This document shows positions 42,252-50,695 of a stretch of DNA of 64,000 nt, one piece after another. Made by a program: the position numbers and the translations under genes. The notes under the pieces are model-generated. The model had not been told where the DNA came from. It ran no database searches and saw only the letters and a program-made list of their open reading frames with translations. The stretch lies in assembly GCF_009791395.1 (NCBI RefSeq), contig NZ_WSZK01000005.1, forward strand, positions 1 to 64,000, given 5' to 3'. Position 1 is the first letter of the stretch. Each line of letters starts with the position of its first letter. This DNA comes from Halomarina oriensis. Lineage in GTDB: Archaea > Halobacteriota > Halobacteria > Halobacteriales > Haloarculaceae.

Positions 42252-42782
42252 ATGTCCAGTCAGTACACCATCGCGGCCGGGACGGGGGGGACGGTGAGCG
42301 AGGAGTCGGACCGACCCGACCCGGCAGACGTGTTGGACCACCTCGGCGACGACGTCTCCCGAACGATTCTCGCGGCCTGTTCGGCCGACGCACGGAGTGT
42401 CGGCGAGCTGGCCGAGGTCTGTGACGTCTCGGAGGCGACCATCTACCGTCGGCTCAACCGGCTGATGAACGCCGGCCTGCTCGACGAGCGGACCCGAATC
42501 AACACGCGGACCGTCTCTGGGGGCAAGGAGTACCGGACGACGGTCTCCAACATCGACGTCGGGTTCGACGAGAGCGGTATCGCGGTCCGGACGACCGCTC
42601 ACGACGACGAGCAGCCACTACCGACGTTCACCGTCGTCGAACCGGCCGACGGCACCGACGAACAGGTCGTCGACCTCCAGCTACGCCTGCCCGAGACGCT
42701 GTTCAGCGAGTTCCTCACGGTCTGGGCGGAGCTCAACCAGCAGACGGCGGCCGACACCGAACTGAGCGCCAACGACGACTGA
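42252..42782 (+). CDS. Winged-helix transcription regulator
   Basis: A 176-residue protein. Residues of about 20-95 form a helix-turn-helix domain: DPADVLDHLGDDVSRTILAACSADARSVGELAEVCDVSEATIYRRLNRLMNAGLLDERT. This resembles ArsR-like haloarchaeal regulators. The C-terminal half has short beta strands and a final helix. A TACATATGG box about 37 bases upstream supports the ATG at 42252. Targets are unknown; the glycan genes are near. Confidence 0.85.
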   Translation: MSSQYTIAAGTGGTVSEESDRPDPADVLDHLGDDVSRTILAACSADARSVGELAEVCDVSEATIYRRLNRLMNAGLLDERTRINTRTVSGGKEYRTTVSNIDVGFDESGIAVRTTAHDDEQPLPTFTVVEPADGTDEQVVDLQLRLPETLFSEFLTVWAELNQQTAADTELSANDD

Positions 42783-42992
42783 GCGTCGCTCGTCGCTCCG
42801 ACCTTCGACGTGGCCTGTGAGACGCGTCTTTACGGGCGAAGACTTAATATCCGCAAGGAGAAACACGCTGGTAGCTTCCCCGGTTCGCGTGCCAGTTCGT
42901 GTGCCAACTAAAAACTTCGTGCTCTGCGGGCCCGGGAAGCCCATTCATACGGCCACGACGCTTCGTGAGCGGCCGTGCCGTGTGGAGGGCGC

Positions 42993-43973
42993 TTACTCGT
43001 CGGCCGCGGCGTGGAACTCGGAGCGGTACCACTCCCACGCCTCGGGCACTAGCTCCCGGAGCGGCCGATAGCTGTAGTCGAGGTCACGCTGTGCCTTCCG
43101 TGGGCTGTAGAACAGCTCCCGCGTCGAGAGCCGAGCCATCTCGGCGTCGAACGGGAACATCCGTGTTCCGAGCACGCGATTGACGGCGCCGACGACCGGT
43201 CCCGCAGTTCGGATGGCCAGCGGTGGCACCTGTGCGAGCGGTGCGTGGCCGTCGATTTCGGCGGCGATGACGTCGAGCGCCTCGTCGTACCGGAGGTTCT
43301 CGCCCGCGAGCAGGTAGTGTTCGCCCGGTCGCCCGCGGTCCATCGCCGCGACGGTGCCCTCAACGACGTCCTCGACGCCGACGAAACTCGCACCGCCGGG
43401 AGGGTGGACGGCCATCTTCGGGTCCGACGCCATCGAGAGCAGCCGGCCGGTGAACTCCTCGTCGCGCGGGCCGAAGATGGACGTCGGGTGGACCGTCACG
43501 ACGTCGAGACCCCGCTCACCGAACTCGTCGGAGAGCTCCTCGGCGGCGGCCTTCCCGCGCTGGTACGCCCCGATGGGGTCGGCGACGTCGTCCTCGGTAG
43601 CGATACCGTTCGTCCGGCGACGGGTGCCCGCCGTCGAGGTGAAGACGACCCGCTCGACGTCCGCCGCCTGGGCGGCTTCGAGGACGTTGCGCGTCCCTTC
43701 GGCGTTGACCCGTTCGACGACGGGAGCGTCCGCCGCCTGCAGGCCGATACCGGCGAGGTGGAACACCCGTTCGTGGCCCGCGACGGCCTCGCTGACGGCG
43801 TCGGCGTCGAGGACGTCCGCCTCGGCCCACGTCACGTCGAGGTCGTCGAGCGCGCTCGTGTCGCTGTTCTCACGGCGTGTGGCGGTGACGTCCCAGCCCT
43901 CGGTCACGAGGCGTTCGACGAGGTGGCTCCCGAGGAAGCCCGTCGCGCCGGTGACGAGTGCGCGGTCAGTCAT
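42993..43973 (-). CDS. NAD-dependent epimerase/dehydratase (SDR)
   Basis: A 326-residue SDR. It has the N-terminal RALVTGATGFLGSHLVERL, the FHLAGIG strand, TSTAGTRRR, and the catalytic GAYQRGKAAAEE (YxxxK). It resembles dihydroflavonol-4-reductase or sugar epimerase-like SDRs. The start overlaps the DUF362 stop by 8 bases (43966-43973). It is third in a three-gene operon with the Gfo/Idh oxidoreductase and DUF362 gene. Confidence 0.9.
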   Translation of the reverse strand: MTDRALVTGATGFLGSHLVERLVTEGWDVTATRRENSDTSALDDLDVTWAEADVLDADAVSEAVAGHERVFHLAGIGLQAADAPVVERVNAEGTRNVLEAAQAADVERVVFTSTAGTRRRTNGIATEDDVADPIGAYQRGKAAAEELSDEFGERGLDVVTVHPTSIFGPRDEEFTGRLLSMASDPKMAVHPPGGASFVGVEDVVEGTVAAMDRGRPGEHYLLAGENLRYDEALDVIAAEIDGHAPLAQVPPLAIRTAGPVVGAVNRVLGTRMFPFDAEMARLSTRELFYSPRKAQRDLDYSYRPLRELVPEAWEWYRSEFHAAADE

Positions 43974-44841
43974 CGCTGCCCCCCGTGAACTGTGGCGGGA
44001 CGAGGTCACCGGTCACCTTCGCGTAGAGGCGGAAGCCGGTACCCATTATCTCGGGCATCTCGCCGCCGTTCGGGTCGGTCGTCTCGTGCGGGAGTTCGGC
44101 GGCGAGGTCCTCCGCGTGGAGGCCCTCGATGGCCTCGCGGCCGACGCCGAACGGTCGGAGGTAGGGGACCTGCTTCGGTTTCAGCCCCGCGACGGGCGCG
44201 ACGGCGCGGTCCACGGCCGGTGCGTCCGTCCCCGCGACGAGGAACCGTGCGCGGTGCGGTGCGCCCGTGTAGGTGTACGTCCCGTCGAGCAGGACGAAGT
44301 CGGGGTCGACGACGGCGCTGGCCGCGACGACGTCGGTCGTCGCGCGTGACCCGGTCGCCGCCTCGGCGACGGTGACCATCGCGGCGGCGAGGTCGGGGTC
44401 CGCACGGAGCGTCGGGACGGCGACGACCGGCCGCTCGTCGAGCGGTGCCGGAACCGTGACCGTGTGGCGCTCGTCGTCGGTGCGGACGACGCGCTCGACG
44501 GTCTCGGCCTCACCGAGGGCGAGCGTGTCCGCGCCCGTCCGGTCGGCGACGTCCTCGTAGCCGAGCATGGAGGGGGCGTTCTGGACCCACTCGGAGTCGG
44601 GCAGGGCGAGCGTCACGTCCGCCGACGCCGCGAGCGCTTCGACGAGCGCCTCGACCACGTCCGGGTTCGTCACCATCCCCGTCGAGGGGTGGAACGGGTA
44701 GTGGCAGTCCGGAACGACGAGCGCCTCGTCCAGGTCGGGCGCACAGTCGGCGACCAGGTCCGTCACGGCACCCGAGAGCCCCGGTCCCGAGACGTCGGCT
44801 CGACGGCCGACGAGTCGGGGGGTCGCCGGACGCTCAGTCAT
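43966..44841 (-). CDS. DUF362-type protein
   Basis: A 291-residue protein with the layout of DUF362 proteins: LVVPDCHYPFHPSTGMVTNPDVVEALVEAL near the N-terminus, TVTVPAPLDERPVVAVPTLRAD in the middle, and RPFGVGREAIEGLHAEDLA near the C-terminus. No iron-sulfur cysteine motif is visible, unlike some relatives. The function is unknown. It overlaps both neighbours by 8 bases. Confidence 0.78.
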   Translation of the reverse strand: MTERPATPRLVGRRADVSGPGLSGAVTDLVADCAPDLDEALVVPDCHYPFHPSTGMVTNPDVVEALVEALAASADVTLALPDSEWVQNAPSMLGYEDVADRTGADTLALGEAETVERVVRTDDERHTVTVPAPLDERPVVAVPTLRADPDLAAAMVTVAEAATGSRATTDVVAASAVVDPDFVLLDGTYTYTGAPHRARFLVAGTDAPAVDRAVAPVAGLKPKQVPYLRPFGVGREAIEGLHAEDLAAELPHETTDPNGGEMPEIMGTGFRLYAKVTGDLVPPQFTGGSDD

Positions 44842-45910
44842 CGGTCACCTCCACGTCCGCACCGGCGTCACGGGCGGCGGCGGTCCCCTCGGCCATCTCG
44901 TAGGCCGTCTGGACGTGCTCGACCATCCGCAAGCCCGCCGCGCCGTTCACGGGCGGCTCCTCGCCAGCACCGACGGCGTCGAGGAAGTCCTTCAGCGCGT
45001 GGTAGTGCGCCTGGTAGTAGTACGTCGGTTTGAAGTACGCCGGCTCCTGACCGCGAGCGCGTTTGGAGACGTTCTCCAGTGCGGACTTCGCAGCGTAGGC
45101 GGTGAACTGTTTGGGGAGGTAGTCCTCGCTGCGGAGCGTGTCCGCGACGCCCTCCAGCCGGAAGTAGCCCGTTATCTCCGGGGGTGTCTCCCACTGGAAG
45201 AACCCGGCGGAGACGGTCGCCTGCGTCCCGGCCTCGGTGGAGACGACGACGAGCGCACTGTCCTCGTATGGGAGGTCCATCGAGGAGTCGACGTGTGCGT
45301 ACTCGACGGTCAACTCGCCGAAGAAGTGTTCGAGGACGTCGAACAGGTGGACGCCGAGGTCCATCAGCGCGCCGCCGCCGGTGGCGTCGGGGTCGAGCAT
45401 CCACCCCGAGACCGGTTCGCGGGCGGGGGGAGCGCTGAACGGGCCGTTGTTGATGCGGGCGATAGAGGCCAGTGGGACGTCCCCGATACGGCCCTCGTCG
45501 TACAGTTGCTTCAGTTTCCGGACCTCCGGCTGGTAGCGGATCGTGTGGTCGACACCGACGGAGACGTCGTTCTCCTCGGCGGCGTCGAGCATGCGCCGAC
45601 CCTCCTCGACGGTCCGGGCGAACGGCTTCTCGACGAAGACGTGACAGCCGGCTTCCGCGGCCGCGACGGCGGCCTCGGCGTGGAGGAACGGCGGGAGGGC
45701 GACGATAGCGGCGTCGACGTCCTCTTCGGCCAGTAGGTCGGTGTAGTCCTCGTAGGTCCGGGGGACGCCCTGGTTCTCCGCACGGGTCCGGTTCGCGGCG
45801 ACCACGTCGGCGGCGGCGACGACGCGTGCGCCGTCGATGCCACGGGTGGACTGGAGGTGGACGGTCCCGATGTTGCCGGCACCGAGCAGTCCCACGCGAA
45901 CCTCACTCAC
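44834..45910 (-). CDS. Gfo/Idh/MocA-family sugar oxidoreductase
   Basis: A 358-residue NAD(P)-dependent sugar dehydrogenase. It has the N-terminal VGLLGAGNIGTVHLQ Rossmann strand, AAVAAAEAGCHVFVEKPFA (the EKP motif), and the second domain GGGALMDLGVHLFDVLEHFFGE. It probably oxidises or isomerises a sugar or nucleotide sugar. The GTG at 45910 is favoured over 45922: GGAGTGGTGA precedes it, and a leader ORF from an ATAAC promoter overlaps it. It is first in the operon. Confidence 0.9.
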   Translation of the reverse strand: MSEVRVGLLGAGNIGTVHLQSTRGIDGARVVAAADVVAANRTRAENQGVPRTYEDYTDLLAEEDVDAAIVALPPFLHAEAAVAAAEAGCHVFVEKPFARTVEEGRRMLDAAEENDVSVGVDHTIRYQPEVRKLKQLYDEGRIGDVPLASIARINNGPFSAPPAREPVSGWMLDPDATGGGALMDLGVHLFDVLEHFFGELTVEYAHVDSSMDLPYEDSALVVVSTEAGTQATVSAGFFQWETPPEITGYFRLEGVADTLRSEDYLPKQFTAYAAKSALENVSKRARGQEPAYFKPTYYYQAHYHALKDFLDAVGAGEEPPVNGAAGLRMVEHVQTAYEMAEGTAAARDAGADVEVTDD

Positions 45911-45950
45911 GACACTCACCACTCCGGCGAGTAGAATCGGTCGGCTCCAT
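45903..45950 (-). CDS. Leader ORF (15 codons) overlapping the Gfo/Idh start
   Basis: The peptide is MEPTDSTRRSGECRE. The ATG lies 32 bases after ATAACAAGATAG (minus strand, 45971-45982). The TGA ends 8 bases into the gene that starts with GTG at 45910. It is one of seven such leader ORFs in the window. Translation is inferred. Confidence 0.45.
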   Translation of the reverse strand: MEPTDSTRRSGECRE

Positions 45951-46016
45951 ACCGGGGGATGGCGCGGTCGCTATCTTGTTATTCTCCGGCTACCGTGAGA
46001 CGCTCTCGAGGCGGCG

Positions 46017-46994
46017 TCACTCGCGGCTGACGGTCCGCTCGACGGCCTCCCGGACCGTCCCGTAGGCACGAGCCAGTTTCAGCCCGTTCGAGAGGGCGAC
46101 GAACCGCGCCTTCTCGGTCCGGTCGAGGTCCTCCCACTCCTCGACGGAACTGCGGACGTTGCTGGGCGGCGAGGGGGTGTAGAGCCCCGGGTAGAACACG
46201 AGTGCGAGCGGGTGGCCGTAGCGTTCGGGGTAGAGTTCTCGCATCTGGTGTTTCCCACGGCCGATGCGGATGGCCTTCTTCAGGAGGGACTTCACCGACG
46301 TGCGCGTGGGGTGGTACATCGAGACGTCGGCGGCGTACCCCATCTCGAACCCCGCCTCGTGGACGCGCTGGCCGAACTCGCGGTCACCACTGGAGACGAA
46401 CCGGACGTCGAAGGGACCGACCTCCTCGACGACCGACGACCGGACGAGCAGACAGCACGTCGGTGCGAAGTGCAACTCGTCGACGTACTTCTCGATGGGG
46501 AAGCCGTTGACCCGGTTGAACCGCGAGGCGAACGTCTCCTCGCCGTCGGCGTACAGCTGGACGTTACACGCCATGTAGTCGAGTTCGTCGGCCTCCATCC
46601 GCTCGATGGCCTGTTCGAGCCAGTCGGTGTCGACGGTCATGTCCGCGTCGATGAACGCCAGCACGTCACCGCGTGCGCGTCTGATACCGCGAACCCGTGC
46701 AGCGTAGGAACTCTGCCGGCGGCGCTCGTCGAGCGCGTGGACGTTGTCGTGGGAGTTCGCGTAGTCCGCGGCGACCGCGCGCGTGTCGTCGAGCGAGCGG
46801 TTGTCGACGACGAGCACCTCGTAGCGCTCGTGGTCGTACGTCTGTCCGACGAGCGTGTCGAGCGTGTCTCGAAGCCCCTCCGGGTCGTTGTACACCGGGA
46901 CGATGACCGAGACGAACGGCGTCTCGAGTGTGGTCCGGTCGGCCGACTGCTCAACGGTTCGCTCCTCCCGCCGAATCTCGTGTACTGTGCTCAT
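46017..46994 (-). CDS. Family 2 glycosyltransferase
   Basis: A 325-residue GT-A enzyme. It has VSVIVPVYNDPEGLRDTLDTL, VLVVDNRSLDDT, DVLAFIDADMTVDTDWLEQA (donor and metal site), and FVSSGDREFGQRVHEAG (acceptor/catalytic region). An open frame begins earlier, at 47162, in an ATGA overlap with the GT39 gene. However, residues before 46994 are low-complexity and their codons have many A/T third positions, so the ATG at 46994 is preferred. Both starts remain possible. It is downstream of the GT39 gene. Confidence 0.88.
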   Translation of the reverse strand: MSTVHEIRREERTVEQSADRTTLETPFVSVIVPVYNDPEGLRDTLDTLVGQTYDHERYEVLVVDNRSLDDTRAVAADYANSHDNVHALDERRRQSSYAARVRGIRRARGDVLAFIDADMTVDTDWLEQAIERMEADELDYMACNVQLYADGEETFASRFNRVNGFPIEKYVDELHFAPTCCLLVRSSVVEEVGPFDVRFVSSGDREFGQRVHEAGFEMGYAADVSMYHPTRTSVKSLLKKAIRIGRGKHQMRELYPERYGHPLALVFYPGLYTPSPPSNVRSSVEEWEDLDRTEKARFVALSNGLKLARAYGTVREAVERTVSRE

Positions 46995-47158
46995 GCGTGT
47001 GCCGACGAGCGACCGGTCCGTTGTCCACGGGGTCGCTCCTGTCGTGTCTCTGTCTACGTTACCACCGTGTTTAGAGGGGTCAGACCCTCCCGAGGGGGCG
47101 AAACTGTTGCAATCGGTTCCCACCACGTTATCTTCAGCCTCACCGGAGGGACCGTCGC

Positions 47159-48688
47159 TCATCGCTCACCCTCCCGCTCGTACCGGTGAACGGTCACTCC
47201 GACGAATGTACGCTCGGCTTTTTCGTCGCTCACGTAGCCGTTCTCCCTCGTGAGCCGTTGAAGTTCCCGTTCGGTTGACGAATCGGTGTGAGAGAACACT
47301 AGCCACACCTCGTCGTGACCCTCCAGGAGTGCACTGATCTCCTCGTCGGTCGTCGGCGAGCGGCCGGTGCCGGAGTCCGCCACGACGACCCCCTCGACGT
47401 CGAGGTCCGAGCGCGTCCGGTAGTGTTCGAACCCGCGTTCGGTAATCTGGTCGGCGACGACGACGAGCGCGCCCTCGCTGGCCTCGTTCTCGACGTACGC
47501 CGTCGCCTCGTCCCACTGCTCGCGCGTGTCCGTCGTCAACTCGTAGGCCGTGACGGGAACGACGGCGACGAGCAACAGGACGACCATGGCGACCCGAAGC
47601 TGTGGGCGTTTGACGCGAGTGACGCCACGGCCGATCAGGAGGTAGAGGGCGAGCGACGCCGGGAGGACGTAGCGTGGCCAGAACACGGGGAACAGTACCC
47701 ACGAGACGGCGATGGGGACGACGAACGTCGCCACCAGCCAGACGACGAGGAGTTCGACGCCCGGTTCCGAGGAGAGCTCGATTCGCTCACGGAGGCCACG
47801 GAGCGTCGCTCGGGGGCTTCGAGAGAGGGACTTCGAGACACAGCCGTCGGTCACCCCCAGTGCGAGCCCACCGACGACGACGGCACCGACGAACAGCGAC
47901 AGCGCCGGGACGGCCGTCTGTGCGAAGAACTGGAGCGTGACACGGGCAACCAGGCCGGGCGTCGGCGGCGGGATGTAGGGGAACGGCGTCGACGCCGTGC
48001 CGCCGAGGCTCAACCGCGTCAGGACCATGAAGGCGACGGGGACGAACGCGACGGCGATGGCCGCACTACCGACGGTCAGCGCTCGTGGCACCGACCGTCC
48101 GGTGGCGAGTCGAACGACGACGTAACAGCCCTCGGCGAGGACGACGAGTGCGGCGAACGGGTGTGTGAGGACGAGTGCGACGGTTGCGAGCACGTACGCT
48201 ACCGTGGTCCGTCGCGTCGCCGTCTCCTCGAACAGTCGGACGAACAGCCACAGCGAGACGAGCGTCAGGAGGGCGACGAGGCTGTACATCCGTACCTCCT
48301 GTGCGTGATAGACGTGGAACTGCGTGAGCGCGAACAGCAGCGCCGCGACCAGCCCCGCCGTCTCCTCGAACAGGTCACGACCGACGAGGTAGACGAACGG
48401 GATGGCGAGGACGCTGAACGCCACCGACGGGAACCGCAGCGCCGTGGCCGACGTGCCGGCGACGCTCACCCAGAGGTCGAGAACGACGTAGTACAGCGGC
48501 AGGTGAGGCTGTTCGAGCGGAATCCGGACGAGCAACTCGAGCGTCGAGTACTGCTGGACGAACTCCAGCGTGATGAGTTCGTCAGTCCAGAGGCTCTCGC
48601 CACCCAACCCGTACAGCCGGACCACCGCCCCGACGAGGACGATAGCGAACAGACCGTGGCGAGCGTTCAGCGAGCGACACCTGCGCAT
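47159..48688 (-). CDS. GT39/ArnT-like membrane glycosyltransferase
   Basis: A 509-residue membrane enzyme with about ten to twelve helices. The first extracytoplasmic loop carries the catalytic motif SLWTDELITLEF (Asp-Glu), followed by EQPHLPLYYVVLD and HAQEVRMYSLVALLTL, as in the dolichyl-phosphate-sugar-dependent PMT/ArnT/GT39 group. A soluble C-terminal domain of about 150 residues follows. It would transfer sugars outside the membrane. The start is 34 bases from ATAACTATGG. Confidence 0.92.
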   Translation of the reverse strand: MRRCRSLNARHGLFAIVLVGAVVRLYGLGGESLWTDELITLEFVQQYSTLELLVRIPLEQPHLPLYYVVLDLWVSVAGTSATALRFPSVAFSVLAIPFVYLVGRDLFEETAGLVAALLFALTQFHVYHAQEVRMYSLVALLTLVSLWLFVRLFEETATRRTTVAYVLATVALVLTHPFAALVVLAEGCYVVVRLATGRSVPRALTVGSAAIAVAFVPVAFMVLTRLSLGGTASTPFPYIPPPTPGLVARVTLQFFAQTAVPALSLFVGAVVVGGLALGVTDGCVSKSLSRSPRATLRGLRERIELSSEPGVELLVVWLVATFVVPIAVSWVLFPVFWPRYVLPASLALYLLIGRGVTRVKRPQLRVAMVVLLLVAVVPVTAYELTTDTREQWDEATAYVENEASEGALVVVADQITERGFEHYRTRSDLDVEGVVVADSGTGRSPTTDEEISALLEGHDEVWLVFSHTDSSTERELQRLTRENGYVSDEKAERTFVGVTVHRYEREGER

Positions 48689-48712
48689 TGACTGTATGGA
48701 GAGAGAACGGGG

Positions 48713-48722
48713 CCATAGTTAT
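48713..48722 (-). promoter_or_regulatory. ATAAC-type promoter of the GT39 gene
   Basis: ATAACTATGG on the minus strand, 34 bases before the ATG at 48688. It is part of CCATAACTATGG, which closely matches the promoter at 54923. Confidence 0.55.
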
Positions 48723-48769
48723 GGGTTACAAACCCATCGTATAACAGACAGTTTCGTCCGGGAGAACGT

Positions 48770-49687
48770 CTACACACCGGGAGAGAGACGACGGACCGAC
48801 CGGACGAACGCGTCGCTCCCCTGCCGAAGCGCGAGTATCGGGTCGTCGGGCGCGTCGTGTTCGAAGACGGCCCACTCCGCGCCGACGTCCTCCGCGGCTT
48901 CGAGCGCCGCGTCGAAGTCGACGTCGCCGGTGTTCGGGTCGACGGAGTGCCAGTCCGCCAGCGGACCGTGGTAGTCGCTCACCGTCGTGTCCTTGAAGTG
49001 GACGAGCGGCGTTCGCGGTTCGGCGAACGACAGCACGTCGCGGGGGTCCTGTCCGGCGGCGGTCGCCGCTCCGACGTCGACCTCGAAGGAGACGTAGTCG
49101 TCGTCGGTCGCGTCGACGAGCCGGCCGAACGCGGTCCGTTCGATGGGGACGACGTCGTCGAGCGACGTGAGCGAGTCGTGGAGCCGGTCGCCGGCCAGGC
49201 CGACGGCGGTCTGGGGCTTGCTACAGCCCTTCGTGTACGGGTGGACGGCCGTCACGAGGCGTTCGAACGCCGAGAGCCGACGGAGCGGGACGAAGTCGTG
49301 GACCTGATTGTGGTAGAGCAACGCGACGCCGTGGTCGGCGAGTCGAGCACCGAGGTCGTCGAGTCGGCGTGCGAGCGCGTCGATACGCTTGGGCGTGCGG
49401 TAGTGTGCGAGCGGGAGGTGTGGAATCGCCAGACGGCGGACGCCGACCTGGGCGTAGCGAGCGGCACAGCCCCCGGGGTTGGCCTCCAGTTCGCGGAGAC
49501 CGACGTGCGCGCCGATCGGTTCGACGTCCGCCTCGGCGAGCGCGGCGACCACGTCGTCGGGGTCGGCTTCGGGGAGTCGGTTGGCGAACTCCACGCCGTC
49601 GAAGCCGGCGTCGCCGACGCGGCGAATCACGTTGGGGAGGGGTTCGTCGATGTCGCGGAGCGTGTAGAGCTGGATGGCCGACTTCAC
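48770..49687 (-). CDS. Sugar phosphate isomerase/epimerase (TIM barrel)
   Basis: A 305-residue AP-endonuclease-2-like TIM barrel. It has KSAIQLYTLRDIDEPLPNVIRRVGDAGFDGVEFAN at the start, LLYHNQVHDF, VSFEVDVGAATAAGQDP and LVHFKDTTVSDYHGPLADWHSVDPNTGDVDF, with the Glu/His/Asp metal ligands of the family. It is probably an isomerase for a sugar used in the cluster. The GTG at 49687 is preferred, since GAGGT lies 7 bases upstream and a leader ORF overlaps it (GTGA). The ATG at 49747 lies too close to the promoter. Confidence 0.88.
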   Translation of the reverse strand: MKSAIQLYTLRDIDEPLPNVIRRVGDAGFDGVEFANRLPEADPDDVVAALAEADVEPIGAHVGLRELEANPGGCAARYAQVGVRRLAIPHLPLAHYRTPKRIDALARRLDDLGARLADHGVALLYHNQVHDFVPLRRLSAFERLVTAVHPYTKGCSKPQTAVGLAGDRLHDSLTSLDDVVPIERTAFGRLVDATDDDYVSFEVDVGAATAAGQDPRDVLSFAEPRTPLVHFKDTTVSDYHGPLADWHSVDPNTGDVDFDAALEAAEDVGAEWAVFEHDAPDDPILALRQGSDAFVRSVRRLSPGV

Positions 49688-49737
49688 GGACGGTACCTCG
49701 CTCCGGTCGGGAACGACACGTTGCCGGTAAGGTTCAT
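49684..49737 (-). CDS. Leader ORF (17 codons) overlapping the isomerase start
   Basis: The peptide is MNLTGNVSFPTGARYRP. The ATG lies 32 bases after ATTACAATGCC (minus strand, 49759-49769). The TGA overlaps the GTG start as GTGA, and the Shine-Dalgarno GAGGT for the main gene lies inside it. Translation is inferred. Confidence 0.45.
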   Translation of the reverse strand: MNLTGNVSFPTGARYRP

Positions 49738-49948
49738 ACCGAATCATCCGGTCCTGGTGGCATTGTAATAGCCAGCCTATACGTCCGCTCGCCGCGCGCG
49801 TCTCGAAACCAACCGTCCCAAACTGTCGGTTAACCGTGTCACCACTCAACCCACCCCGCCGACGGCCGGGCCGGAGAGCCGCCGTCGGTACCGCAGTAGG
49901 TGTGTCAGAGAGTGTCTAACTTAGACCGATCCCGTCGTCGCTCCGAGT

Positions 49949-50155
49949 ATGGTACGCCCGGTCGATCTCGACGCGCTGGTGACGTTCGCGGCTATCGTCC
50001 TCTGTGGAGCCATCGTCGTGCCGCTGTTGGCGCTGTCGGTGGTCGACGGACTGCTGGTCCTCTCGGCGTGGGTCGTGAGTCTCGTCGTCTCGTCGGCCGC
50101 GGCCCTCGCCGTGGCTCGTCGACCGACGGTTTCGACGCCGTCAGAGCGAGCGTGA
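49949..50155 (+). CDS. Small membrane protein (68 aa)
   Basis: Two hydrophobic helices: VTFAAIVLCGAIVVPLLALSVV and LLVLSAWVVSLVVSSAAALAV. A short Arg/Ser C-terminus would lie in the cytoplasm. No family was recognised. A CTAACTTAGACC patch about 30 bases before the ATG may be its promoter. Confidence 0.6.
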   Translation: MVRPVDLDALVTFAAIVLCGAIVVPLLALSVVDGLLVLSAWVVSLVVSSAAALAVARRPTVSTPSERA

Positions 50156-50241
50156 GCAGTGGGACGTGCGCGGCGAGAGTCGAACGGTGATGTATCGAAG
50201 CGTGGACGAGTGAGACGGTCGGGGGGAGACCCGTGGCGGCG

Positions 50242-50637
50242 TCACTCCGGTGCGCCGAACTCGACGCCGCCGCCCGACGTGACCGTCACCTGCACCGTCG
50301 ACATCTCGCTCACCGACCACTCGTAGGTCTGTGCGTCCTCGGTGCTGACCTGGACCGTGAGCGTCGCCGTCTCCGGTGCCTCGCTGGTGAAGACGTTCTC
50401 GATGGTCCGGGAGGCGCTGTCGCCGGACAGCGCGAGGTTGACCGTCTCCTCTTCGAGGTACGTCTCGCCGCCGCCGCTGACCGAGACGGTGACCTGTCGT
50501 GGCATCGCGTCGGTGTTCCGTATCCGGATCGTCCCCGTCCCGCTCTCCTCACCACCGCCACCGCCGCCGAGCGCCGAACAGCCTGCGAGCGTCGTGGCTG
50601 CCCCGGCCAGTCCGGCGAGAAAGACGCGTCGTTGCAT
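50242..50637 (-). CDS. Tat-exported lipoprotein of unknown function
   Basis: A 131-residue protein. It has the twin-arginine signal QRRVFLAGLAG, the lipobox LAGC (Cys about 20), a Gly-rich linker, then a small beta-sandwich (Ig-like or CARDB-like) domain. The ATG at 50637 puts the Tat motif at the N-terminus; upstream codons make little sense. It would be anchored outside the cell. It follows the flippase start region but is probably independent. Confidence 0.8.
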   Translation of the reverse strand: MQRRVFLAGLAGAATTLAGCSALGGGGGGEESGTGTIRIRNTDAMPRQVTVSVSGGGETYLEEETVNLALSGDSASRTIENVFTSEAPETATLTVQVSTEDAQTYEWSVSEMSTVQVTVTSGGGVEFGAPE

Positions 50638-50695
50638 GTGACAATCGCACGAGCGAGAGTTGATAAGTGTTCTCATACCCCGCTCGGAGGGACGC

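Noticed and set aside
46995-47162. 56-codon N-terminal extension of the GT2 gene
   Set aside because: The ATGA overlap with the upstream gene is suggestive, but codon third positions are not coding-like and the sequence is low-complexity; kept only as an alternative start.
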